Shown here: positions 16,365 through 23,920 of the stretch, piece by piece
Numbering within the stretch: position 1 is the first letter of the stretch
Layout of the letters: every line of letters begins with the position of its first letter
DNA from: Palsa-459 sp035937595
Lineage (GTDB): Bacteria > Actinomycetota > Acidimicrobiia > Acidimicrobiales > RAAP-2
Assembly (NCBI GenBank): GCA_035937595.1
Contig: DASZHS010000002.1
Span: 43,442 to 107,441 of the forward strand
DNA: 64,000 bases
Reading direction: 5' to 3'
Notes under the pieces: generated by a model
What the model was told of the DNA's origin: nothing
The model's database searches: none
Seen by the model: only the letters and a program-made list of their open reading frames with translations
Translations under genes and position numbers: made by a program

Positions 16365-17507
16365 ATGGCGACGGCACGAGCCCCGCGGTCAGCCCCGCGG
16401 CGGCGTCCCCGTCCGCCGATCTCGAGGGACCCCGAGCTCGAGGCGGCCGCCAAGCGGTGCACGAGGTTCCTCGTCGGCGACGGCCCGCGCCGCGCGTCGA
16501 CGCTGCTCGCCACGATCCCCGACGACGCCGAGGTCGACTACTACGGCGTCGGCGGCGCCGTCGCGGCGCTCGAGTCGCGGATCGCCTCGCTGCTCGGCAA
16601 GGAGGCCGCGCTGTTCCTCCCGACCGGGACGATGGCCCAGCAGGCGGTGCTCCGCGTCCACGCGGACCGGCGCGCGAGCAGCAACATCGCCTTCCATCCA
16701 ACGTGCCACCTCGACGGGTGGGCCGAGGAGCGCGGGTACCAGGGGCTCCACGGGCTCTTCGGCATCCCCGTCGGCTCGCGCGAGGAGCCGCTCACGCGCG
16801 ACGCGCTCGACGCCGTCCACCAGCCGCTGGCGGCGCTGCTGCTCGAGCTGCCGCAGCGCGCGCTCGGCGGCACGCTCCCGTCCTGGTCGGACCTCGTCGC
16901 CCAGGTGCGTTGGGCGAGGGACCGTGGTGCGGCCGTCCACCTCGACGGCGCACGGCTGTGGGAGGCCGTGCCCCACTACGCCGGCACCAACCGCAAGACG
17001 ATGCGCGACGTGGCGCGGCTCTTCGACACGATCTACGTCTCGTTCTACAAGGGGCTCGGCGGCCTCGGCGGCTGCTGCGTCGCCGGCGAGCGGGACGTCA
17101 TCGACGAGCTCTCGGTGTGGCGGACGCGCCACGGGGGGCGGGTGTTCATGATGTGGCCCTACGCCGCGTCGGCGCTCACGGTCCTCGACCTGCGCCTGCC
17201 GAAGATGGCGAGGTACGCGCGGCACGCCAAGGCGATCGGCCGTGCCGCGCGTGGTGTGCCCGGCGTCGAGGTGCTCCCCGACCCTCCGCAGAGCGCGATG
17301 CTCCACGTCCGGCTGTCCACCACCCTCGACGGGCTCCGCACCGGTGCCCTGCGCGTGGCTCGTTCCGAGCGCGTCTGGACGTTCGCGCGGCCCTTCGCCA
17401 CGGAGGGCGCACGGCTGCAGCGCTGCGAGCTCTCCGTCGGCGACGCGACCCTCGAGCTGTCGGCCAGCGAGGTCGCGGAGCTCCTGGCGCAGCTGGCCGC
17501 GGCGTAG
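16365..17507 (+). CDS. threonine aldolase / beta-eliminating lyase family PLP enzyme
   Basis: 380 residues, close to the family's 340-380. Fold-type I PLP features: ALFLPTGTMAQQAVL (cofactor phosphate loop), GAAVHLDGARLWEAVP with the Asp that contacts the PLP pyridine nitrogen, and VSFYKGLGGLGGCC with the Schiff-base Lys at residue 229. Expected reaction: retro-aldol cleavage of L-threonine or another beta-hydroxy amino acid to glycine plus aldehyde; the same fold also serves other beta-eliminations. The N-terminal ~20 residues are Arg/Pro-rich and may be disordered. It heads a plus-strand run with crotonase, acyl-CoA dehydrogenase and hydrolase genes, but a 165-base gap with a possible leader ORF follows it. 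Confidence 0.85.
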   Translation: MATARAPRSAPRRRPRPPISRDPELEAAAKRCTRFLVGDGPRRASTLLATIPDDAEVDYYGVGGAVAALESRIASLLGKEAALFLPTGTMAQQAVLRVHADRRASSNIAFHPTCHLDGWAEERGYQGLHGLFGIPVGSREEPLTRDALDAVHQPLAALLLELPQRALGGTLPSWSDLVAQVRWARDRGAAVHLDGARLWEAVPHYAGTNRKTMRDVARLFDTIYVSFYKGLGGLGGCCVAGERDVIDELSVWRTRHGGRVFMMWPYAASALTVLDLRLPKMARYARHAKAIGRAARGVPGVEVLPDPPQSAMLHVRLSTTLDGLRTGALRVARSERVWTFARPFATEGARLQRCELSVGDATLELSASEVAELLAQLAAA

Positions 17508-17576
17508 CGCGGCGAGCACGCCGGCGGTGCGGCGGCACCGACGCCACCGTGCTCGGCGGTGTGCGAGCATGCCGGC

Positions 17577-17675
17577 GTGCGCACGCGCGACCGGGGCACC
17601 ACCTCGAGCACCGCTCTCACCTTGACGCCGCTGCACGTCCGGGCGCGGTCCGGTGCGCCGCACCCACCACGGTGA
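17577..17675 (+). CDS. short upstream ORF (32 aa) overlapping the crotonase start
   Basis: GTG 17577 opens a 32-codon frame whose TGA (17673-17675) overlaps the crotonase GTG at 17672 (GTGA). GAGCAT, one mismatch from TANNNT, lies six bases upstream of the GTG. The crotonase has no Shine-Dalgarno sequence. It is a possible leaderless leader peptide; chance is a serious alternative. Confidence 0.33.
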   Translation: MRTRDRGTTSSTALTLTPLHVRARSGAPHPPR

Positions 17676-18460
17676 CCACCCGGCTGGGCGACGTCGAGGT
17701 CTCCCTCGCCGAGAACGGGGTGGCCTCCGTCGAGCTCCGCCGCCCGCCCGAGAACTTCTTCGACCTCGAGCTCATCGGGTCGCTCGCCGACGCCTACGAG
17801 GCGCTCGACGCCGACGAGGGGTGCCGGGCGATCGTGCTCTGCTCGCAGGGGCGGCACTTCTGCGCCGGGGCCGACCTCTCGCGTCCGTCGCTCGGACCGC
17901 CAGCCGATGGGGCACCGTGGGGGGCGTCGGAGCTCTACCGCCAGGCCGCACGGCTGATCGAGTCCCGGACACCGGTGGTCGCGGCGGTCCAGGGCGCGGC
18001 CGTGGGCGGGGGCCTCGGCCTCGCCTGCTCGGCGGACTTCCGAGTCGCCTCGACGCTCGCGCGCTTCTCGGCCAACTTCGCGCGGCTCGGGTTCCACCAC
18101 GGCTTCGGGCTGACCGTGACCCTGCCCCTGCTGGTCGGCCACCAGCGTGCCTGCGAGCTCCTCTTCACCGGGCGCCGGCTGACCGGTGCAGAGGCGTTCG
18201 AGATGGGTCTGTGCGATCGGGTCGTCGAGCCCGACGAGGTCCGCGACGCGGCCCACGCCATGGCGGCGGACATCGCGGCCTGCGCACCGCTCGCCGTCCG
18301 GTCGATCCGAGCGACGATGCGCGACGGGCTCGCCGCGCGCTTCCGCGCCGCGACGGATCGGGAGTTCGCCGAGCAGGACCGACTGCGGAGGACCGAGGAC
18401 TTCACCGAGGGCGTCCGCGCCGCTGCGGAGCGCCGCGACCCGGTCTTCAAGGGTCGCTAG
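17672..18460 (+). CDS. enoyl-CoA hydratase/isomerase family protein (crotonase fold)
   Basis: 262 residues, standard crotonase length. Oxyanion-hole segments are clear: GRHFCAGADLS (near 64) and QGAAVGGGLGLACSADFRVA (near 108-127), followed by the helix-turn LGFHHGFGLTVTLPLLVG. The two acidic residues that hydratases use (Glu144 and Glu164 in rat mitochondrial hydratase) appear to be replaced: the positions read S-A-N and G-F-H-H here. The enzyme may thus be an isomerase or lyase, or act on an unusual CoA ester, rather than be a plain hydratase. Its stop TAG shares a base with the GTG of the acyl-CoA dehydrogenase, so both are translated together. Confidence 0.85.
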   Translation: MTTRLGDVEVSLAENGVASVELRRPPENFFDLELIGSLADAYEALDADEGCRAIVLCSQGRHFCAGADLSRPSLGPPADGAPWGASELYRQAARLIESRTPVVAAVQGAAVGGGLGLACSADFRVASTLARFSANFARLGFHHGFGLTVTLPLLVGHQRACELLFTGRRLTGAEAFEMGLCDRVVEPDEVRDAAHAMAADIAACAPLAVRSIRATMRDGLAARFRAATDREFAEQDRLRRTEDFTEGVRAAAERRDPVFKGR

Positions 18461-19767
18461 TGCCCGTGACGGGCCTGTCGGGCGATCGTTTCGACGCCGT
18501 GGCGCTGCGCGGCGAGCTGGCGGCATGGCTCGCCAGCAACTGGGACCCTGACGGCACGCTCGTCGGGTGGCGGGAGCGGCTCGCCGACGCCGGGTGGGCG
18601 CGACCGAGCTGGCCCGCCGCATGGGGTGGCCGCGACCTGCCCGCCGTGGCGTCCGACGTCGTCGAGGGTGCGCTCGCCGCCCGCGGCATCGTCGGCGTCC
18701 CCGAGGGCGTCGGCATGCTGCTCTGCGCACCCACGGTCCTCGAGCACGGCGACGACGCCACCCGACGCCGTTTCCTCCGTCCGACGCTCACGGGTGCGCT
18801 CACGTGGTGCCAGCTGTTCAGCGAGCCCGGCGCCGGCTCGGACCTCGCCGGGGTCACGACGCGCGCCATCGAGGACGGCGCGGCCTGGATCGTGCGCGGT
18901 CAGAAGGTGTGGACGACCTCCGCCGGACACGCCGACGTCGGCCTGCTCCTCGCGCGGACCGACCCCGAATTGCCGAAGCACGCCGGGCTGACGTGCTTCG
19001 TGCTCCCGATGCGCCAGCCGGGCGTCGAGGTCCGCCCGCTGCGCCAGATGAACGGCCACGCGTCCTTCAACGAGGTCTTCCTCGACGACGCCGTCGTGCC
19101 GCCCGGTCACGTCATCGGCGCCGTCGGCGACGGCTGGCGCGTCGCCCTCACGACGCTCTCGCACGAGCGCCGGATGGCGATCCTCACCCGAGGCAACCCG
19201 TGGCGCCACGCGGTGACCGGCCGGGTGATGCGCGAGGCCATCGACGAGCACGACCGGGTCGCCGAGCCCTACCGGTGGTACCCGCAGCGCGCGGGGCGGG
19301 TCGACCTCGTCGTCCCTCGCGCGATCGCGACGGGCGCGTCGCGCGATCCCCTCGTCCGCGACCGGGTCGCGGCGCTGCTCGCGACCGCGCGGACCGCGCA
19401 GCTCACCTCCGAGCGGGCGACCGCCGCCCGGGCGCAGGGTCGCGCGCCCGGGCCCGAGGGCTCGATCGGCAAGCTCGCGAGCAGTCGCATCGCCCGTGCG
19501 GCGGCGCGCGTACACACCTCGATCGGCGGCGCGACCGCGATGCTCTCGGGGGCGGACGCGCCGCTCGACGGGACCATCGCCGAGGTCCTCGTCTCCGTTC
19601 CCGCGATCTCGATCGCCGGGGGGACCGACGAGATCCAGCGCAACATCATCGCTGAGCGCGTCCTCGGGCTGCCGAAGGAGCCCGACGACGCCCGCGCGGT
19701 CCCGTTCTCCGCGACGCACACCAACCCCGTGTCCTCCCCGCGCCGCGCCGAAGAGCCAGCCACGTGA
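18460..19767 (+). CDS. acyl-CoA dehydrogenase, FadE-like
   Basis: 435 residues from GTG 18460 (TAGTG junction with the crotonase). ACAD hallmarks: WCQLFSEPGAGSDLAGVTT (FAD and substrate loop), VRGQKVWTTSAGHAD, FNEVFLDDAVVPP, and the C-terminal PAISIAGGTDEIQRNIIAERVLGLP. In the last motif the usual catalytic Glu of 'YEGT' reads GGT. This variation is common in one clade of actinobacterial FadE proteins and can indicate a partner subunit or an alternative base. Predicted role: alpha,beta-dehydrogenation of a CoA thioester feeding the adjacent crotonase. Its TGA overlaps the GTG of the next gene (GTGA). Confidence 0.88.
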   Translation: MPVTGLSGDRFDAVALRGELAAWLASNWDPDGTLVGWRERLADAGWARPSWPAAWGGRDLPAVASDVVEGALAARGIVGVPEGVGMLLCAPTVLEHGDDATRRRFLRPTLTGALTWCQLFSEPGAGSDLAGVTTRAIEDGAAWIVRGQKVWTTSAGHADVGLLLARTDPELPKHAGLTCFVLPMRQPGVEVRPLRQMNGHASFNEVFLDDAVVPPGHVIGAVGDGWRVALTTLSHERRMAILTRGNPWRHAVTGRVMREAIDEHDRVAEPYRWYPQRAGRVDLVVPRAIATGASRDPLVRDRVAALLATARTAQLTSERATAARAQGRAPGPEGSIGKLASSRIARAAARVHTSIGGATAMLSGADAPLDGTIAEVLVSVPAISIAGGTDEIQRNIIAERVLGLPKEPDDARAVPFSATHTNPVSSPRRAEEPAT

Positions 19768-20525
19768 GCGCGCTCGACCGCGAGGGGGTCCGCATCGCCT
19801 ACGACGTCCACGGCGCGCCGTCCGACGCGCTCCCGCTCCTGCTCTCGCACGGCTACTCGTCGTCCTCGTCGATGTGGGCGCCCAACCTCGCCGCGCTCAG
19901 CGCCGATCGGCAGGTCATCACCTGGGACGTCCGCGGGCACGGGGCGAGCGACTCGCCGGAGGGACTCGAGAGGTACACCGAGGCGGCCAGCGTCGCGGAC
20001 ATGGCGGCGATCCTCGACGCCTGCGGGATCGCCCACGCGGCCCTCGGCGGGCTGTCGCTCGGGGGCTACCTCAGCCTCGCGTTCCATGCAGAGCACCCCG
20101 GCCGAGTCGGTGCGCTGCTCCTGTTCGACACCGGCCCGGGGTTTCGCAGCGACACCGCGCGGGCGCAGTGGAACCGCTGGGCGATCGCGCAGGCCGAGGC
20201 CTTCGACGCCGAGGGGCTCGCCGCGCTCTCGACCTCGAGCGAGGTGCGACGTGGCGCCCACGACCCAAAGGGCCTCGCGCTCGCGGCGAGGGGCATCCTC
20301 GTCCAGACCACGAGCACGGTGATCGACTCGCTGAGGGCGATCCGCGTGCCGACGCTCGTGCTCGTGGGTGCGGACGACGCGCTCTTCCTCAGCGCCGCCG
20401 ACTACATGGCGTCGCGGATCGCCACTGCCACGAAGGTGGTGCTCCCCGGCGCTGGCCACGCGAGCAACCTCGACGCGCCGGACGCCTTCAACGCCGCAGT
20501 GCTCGCGTTCCTCGGAGGGACCTGA
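19764..20525 (+). CDS. alpha/beta-fold hydrolase
   Basis: 253 residues; GTG 19764 is coupled to the dehydrogenase by a 4-base overlap. Complete triad: nucleophile elbow LGGLSLGGYL (Ser98), acid in LVLVGADDALF (Asp near 202), base in LPGAGHASN (His231). The oxyanion-side motif is LLSHGYSSSSSMW. Length and shape match 3-oxoadipate-enol-lactonase or thioesterase-type hydrolases. The operon context (crotonase, dehydrogenase) suggests hydrolysis of a CoA thioester or lactone product. The gene converges with the CE1 lipoprotein gene across 24 bases. Confidence 0.87.
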   Translation: MSALDREGVRIAYDVHGAPSDALPLLLSHGYSSSSSMWAPNLAALSADRQVITWDVRGHGASDSPEGLERYTEAASVADMAAILDACGIAHAALGGLSLGGYLSLAFHAEHPGRVGALLLFDTGPGFRSDTARAQWNRWAIAQAEAFDAEGLAALSTSSEVRRGAHDPKGLALAARGILVQTTSTVIDSLRAIRVPTLVLVGADDALFLSAADYMASRIATATKVVLPGAGHASNLDAPDAFNAAVLAFLGGT

Positions 20526-20549
20526 CCGCAGCCCGGCGCGCCAGCGCGC

Positions 20550-21443
20550 TCAGGCGGGGATGTGCTGGCTGACGAGCACGGCGATGTCACTGCCCCACTG
20601 GTGGGTGCCGCCGATGATCGTCCGCAGCGTCGCGGACACGCCGCGTCGGCACTTCGAGTACTTCGTGAGCGTGATCGAGCTCGTGGGGCTCGTCACCTTG
20701 GGCTTGGCCGTGCAGCGGTCCAGCTTCGCCCACCGAGCGACCGACTGCGGCGCGGACAGCACGGTCGTCCCACCCCCGACGCCGTTGAAGTGTCCCCCGT
20801 TGTAGGGGATGGCGCCGTCAGCGGTGCCGTGGATCTCGTAGACGTTGATCGAGCGCGACGGGGCGCACGTCGGCGACACGGGGACCGGCAGCTCGCCTTC
20901 CACCGGCACGATCAGCGCGAGCGAGCTCGCGAGCTTGCACCCGAGGTACTCGACCATGAGGGCGCCGTTCGAGAACCCGGTGGCCGCGATCCGGCGATGG
21001 TTGAACGACACGAGGCTCTCGAGCTGCGCGATCGCGGCGGCCGTGTACGCCACGTCGTCGATGCCCGCCTGCTCGGCCGGGGTGTGGCCCGCGCCCTCGT
21101 TCCAGGTGTTCGCGTAGCCCTGCATGAAGGCCACCAGCGCGCCGTCGGTGTTCGAGACCTGCTCGAAGTCCGTCGACTGCGCGGTGCCCGAGGCGGTGCC
21201 CTCCGCCCCGTGGTACACGAGGATCAGCGGGCGGTTGGCGACCTGGAGCGACGGGACGTGCAGGATCAGCACCCGGGTGCGACCCTGGACGGTGACGTTG
21301 ATCGTGTGGTCGCCCGGCGCCGACGCCGTGGCCGACGTGGTCGCCACCTTGGGCAGCGACCCCATGGACGCGCTCACCCCGCACGCGCACAGGAACGTCG
21401 TCGCGACCGCGAGGGCGCACACGCTCATCAGCCGTCGGACCAT
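20550..21443 (-). CDS. CE1/LpqC-type esterase lipoprotein (PHB depolymerase-like)
   Basis: 297 residues from ATG 21443. The N-terminus is a lipoprotein signal with lipobox L-C-A-C (Cys21). The catalytic set is complete: ATGFSNGAL with Ser158, EIHGTADGAIPYNGG with Asp209, and GGTHQWG with His281; VYHGAEGTA forms the oxyanion side. This matches the LpqC/feruloyl-esterase/PHB-depolymerase branch of carbohydrate esterase family 1. Cys-243 and Cys-264 may pair by a disulfide, as expected outside the cell. It follows the ATP-grasp gene by only 13 bases, so it is probably the last gene of the carrier-protein operon, where it could hydrolyse the exported product or its ester. Confidence 0.82.
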   Translation of the reverse strand: MVRRLMSVCALAVATTFLCACGVSASMGSLPKVATTSATASAPGDHTINVTVQGRTRVLILHVPSLQVANRPLILVYHGAEGTASGTAQSTDFEQVSNTDGALVAFMQGYANTWNEGAGHTPAEQAGIDDVAYTAAAIAQLESLVSFNHRRIAATGFSNGALMVEYLGCKLASSLALIVPVEGELPVPVSPTCAPSRSINVYEIHGTADGAIPYNGGHFNGVGGGTTVLSAPQSVARWAKLDRCTAKPKVTSPTSSITLTKYSKCRRGVSATLRTIIGGTHQWGSDIAVLVSQHIPA

Positions 21444-21456
21444 CTGCGCGTCCTCC

Positions 21457-22731
21457 TCACTCGCCCACGATGTCCACCGTCGAGGCGACGCGGCCGAGGA
21501 CGCGCCGGAGCTCGTCGTGGTCCTCGACCGTCCCGAACACCGAGAGCACGTGCCCGTGGTTCCCTTCTCGCCAGTCGACCCGATCGCCCGGCCCCCGCCG
21601 CAGCACCACCTCGTCGACGCCTCGCAGCGCGCGGAGCTCGTCCAAACCCTCGACGGAGGTCACGACCCGGAGCTCTCGCGGCGCCTGCACATACAATAGG
21701 AAGGCAACCCGGTCGCAGTGCAGCGGGCCGTCCAGCCGGATCGTCTCGCCGAGCGCGAGGCGCATCGCGATCGTGAGGAGCCGCTCCCCTGCCGCAGCGG
21801 CGAGGAGCTCGGGCACCCCGCCGCCGATCCGTCCGTTCACCTCGATCACCACCGGTCCCTTCGGCGTCAGCTTGATCTCCGTGTGCAGGCATCCGGTGGT
21901 CACGCCGACCGCCCGCGCGGCCTGCGCGGCGACGTCGAGCACGGCGCCCTGTGCCGAGGGGTCGAGCGCGGAGGGGATGAAGAAGCCCGTCTCGCGGAAC
22001 GGGGCCGCCGGCGGCGTCCTCCCGTTCACGGCGAGGTGGCAGACCGCACCCGCGCTCACGAAGCTCTCCACGGACACGTAGCCGGCGAAGCCCTCGCCCG
22101 CCACGTCGCCTTCGGCGTCGGCGATGTACTCCTCGACCACGAGGTCCCGCACCCCGTCGTCGTCGAGCGCGAGCGCGACGACCGTGCGCAGCTCGGCGGC
22201 CGACGCCACGGGGAAGGTGTCGCGGCTTCCCTCGCCGTGCCGCGGCTTCACGACGGCGGGGAAGCGCAGCTCGCCCTCGAGGGCGGCGAGCGCGGGCGCC
22301 GGGTCCGCGCCGGCGATGACCCAGCTGCCCGGCACGTCGAGCCCGGCGGCTGCGAGCGCGGCGCGCTGCGCGAACTTGTCGGTGAGCCGCCGCGCCGTCG
22401 CCGGCGAGTGGAACGGGAGCTCGAGCAGCTCGGCCAGCTCGGCCGTGACGCACAGCGCGTCGTCGGCGAGGGCGAGGATGCCATCCGGCTCGTGGGCGGC
22501 GACGGCCGCCGCGGCCTCGACCGTTGACAGTCCGGCGACGTCGACCAGCGTGCCCAGTCGCCGCAGCAGCGGGGTCAGCTCGGCGACCTCGGGTCGCGAG
22601 GCGTCGGCGACCCAGACCAGCTCGCAGAGCCCGCGGGCGGCTTCGAAGAGCGCGAGCGTCGCGAACGAGCCCGGCTCGAAGACGTAGGCGAGCCGCCGAG
22701 GAGCGGGGGCGCCGCCGGGGTCCTCCGCCAC
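21457..22731 (-). CDS. ATP-grasp carboxylate ligase
   Basis: 424 residues from GTG 22731, four bases after the dehydrogenase stop. N-terminal pre-ATP-grasp Rossmann region (LAYVFEPGSFATLALFE), then the ATP-binding segment FPAVVKPRHGEGSRDTF, the hinge VVEEYIADAEGD, and the metal-binding strand GPVVIEVNGRIGGGVPEL with the E-x-N pair. Family members join a carboxylate (as acyl-phosphate) to an amine, for example L-amino acid ligases and BtrJ/DdaF-like enzymes. In this operon it could condense the carrier-derived amino acid with another substrate. A C-terminal domain of ~90 residues after RLDGPLHCD is typical of 'L-amino acid ligase C-terminal domain 2'-like tails. The substrate is unknown. Confidence 0.83.
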   Translation of the reverse strand: MAEDPGGAPAPRRLAYVFEPGSFATLALFEAARGLCELVWVADASRPEVAELTPLLRRLGTLVDVAGLSTVEAAAAVAAHEPDGILALADDALCVTAELAELLELPFHSPATARRLTDKFAQRAALAAAGLDVPGSWVIAGADPAPALAALEGELRFPAVVKPRHGEGSRDTFPVASAAELRTVVALALDDDGVRDLVVEEYIADAEGDVAGEGFAGYVSVESFVSAGAVCHLAVNGRTPPAAPFRETGFFIPSALDPSAQGAVLDVAAQAARAVGVTTGCLHTEIKLTPKGPVVIEVNGRIGGGVPELLAAAAGERLLTIAMRLALGETIRLDGPLHCDRVAFLLYVQAPRELRVVTSVEGLDELRALRGVDEVVLRRGPGDRVDWREGNHGHVLSVFGTVEDHDELRRVLGRVASTVDIVGE

Positions 22732-22735
22732 CGGT

Positions 22736-23920
22736 TCAGATCTGGCGGCGGACGAGCAGCAGCTGCGCGTTGTCGCCGAGCTGCCGGTCGTTGCTCACCA
22801 TGATCAGCCCGCCGTGGGCGTCGCGGATGATCCGGTCGAGCGAGAACTCCGTGTCGCGGCGGTAGCCGAGGATGCCGCAGATGCCGAGCGCTTCGGTGGC
22901 GGTCCGCACCGCGAGGGTCGACGTCGAGACCTTGAGGTTCCGCAGCGCCATGACGAACCCCGCGTTCTCGAGGTCGCCGGCGGCCTCGAGCCAGGCGAAC
23001 CGGAGCGACTGGGCCACGAGCAGGCTGCGCGCCGCTTGGAGCTCGCCGGCGATCTCGGCGAGGCGCATGGCCGACGGTGGCGTCGTGCCGATCGACTTCC
23101 GAGCGGCCGCCCGGACGAAGGCGTGCGCCTTCGCCGCGGCCGCCTCCGCGAGCCCGACCCACACCGCGCTCAGGAGCAGCTGGCGGGCCTGGCCGCCGCC
23201 GTCGTTGGCGACGACCGCGAAGGGCACCGGGAACAGGAGGTCGGGATCGACGTCGGCGCGCAGGCGGAAGCCCCGGCTGCAGGTGCCGCGGAGGCCCAGG
23301 GTGTCCCACTCAGAGATCGGGTCGAGCGTGAAGCGCCCGCGCCGACAGATGATGAAGACCTGGTCGGACTCGGCGGCGTCGGCGTCGCGCCGCGCCGTCG
23401 TGAGCACGGCGTCGGCGTTCTCCCCGTAGGAGATCGCGAGCGCCTGCTTGTCGACGGTCCAGGGGCTCGTGGATCGGTCCAGCGCGCACAGGCTGCGGCC
23501 GACGTCGCCGCCCACGCCCACCTCGCTGTTGGCGTTGGCGAGGAGGAGACCGTCGGCGGCGATCGCACGCGCGAGCGCCTGCAGCGCCGGTGTGGTCCCG
23601 TGGCGTGCCAGGTTGAACGCCTCGATGCTGTGCATCGCGAGGACGAGCGCGCTCGAGGCGCAGTGCGCCGCGAGCGCCCGCACGGCGCCGACCAGCTCGA
23701 GGAGCGACGCGCCGCCGCCGTCGAGCTCCTTCGGCAGGAGCGCCGACAGGAAGCCCTCGGCGCGGAGGGCGTCCACGGCCTCGGCGGGGTACCGCGCGAG
23801 CCGGTCGACCTCGTCGGCGACGGGTCCGGCGACCTCGGCGCCGATGCGCCAGGCGGCCTGCTCCCAGGGGCCGGCCGCCTCGCCGGGCGCGACCAGGCCG
23901 TCGTTCAGCTCGGCGGTCAT
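22736..23920 (-). CDS. acyl-CoA-dehydrogenase-like flavoprotein (probable aminoacyl-carrier partner)
   Basis: 394 residues from ATG 23920, which overlaps the upstream hydrolase stop (ATGA). N-terminal all-helical domain (RYPAEAVDALRAEGFLSALLPKELDGGG), middle beta domain (YGENADAVLTTARRDADAA, TLGLRGTCSRGFRL) and C-terminal helical domain (GYRRDTEFSLDRIIRDAHGG) match the acyl-CoA dehydrogenase fold. After RDA, where MCAD has 'YEGT' with the catalytic Glu, this protein reads VSNDRQL, so the canonical base is absent. Carrier-protein-dependent amino-acid oxidases in pyrrole biosynthesis are also ACAD-fold. By analogy this enzyme may oxidise or modify an aminoacyl group held on the 86-residue carrier. 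That substrate is inferred from gene order. Confidence 0.82.
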   Translation of the reverse strand: MTAELNDGLVAPGEAAGPWEQAAWRIGAEVAGPVADEVDRLARYPAEAVDALRAEGFLSALLPKELDGGGASLLELVGAVRALAAHCASSALVLAMHSIEAFNLARHGTTPALQALARAIAADGLLLANANSEVGVGGDVGRSLCALDRSTSPWTVDKQALAISYGENADAVLTTARRDADAAESDQVFIICRRGRFTLDPISEWDTLGLRGTCSRGFRLRADVDPDLLFPVPFAVVANDGGGQARQLLLSAVWVGLAEAAAAKAHAFVRAAARKSIGTTPPSAMRLAEIAGELQAARSLLVAQSLRFAWLEAAGDLENAGFVMALRNLKVSTSTLAVRTATEALGICGILGYRRDTEFSLDRIIRDAHGGLIMVSNDRQLGDNAQLLLVRRQI

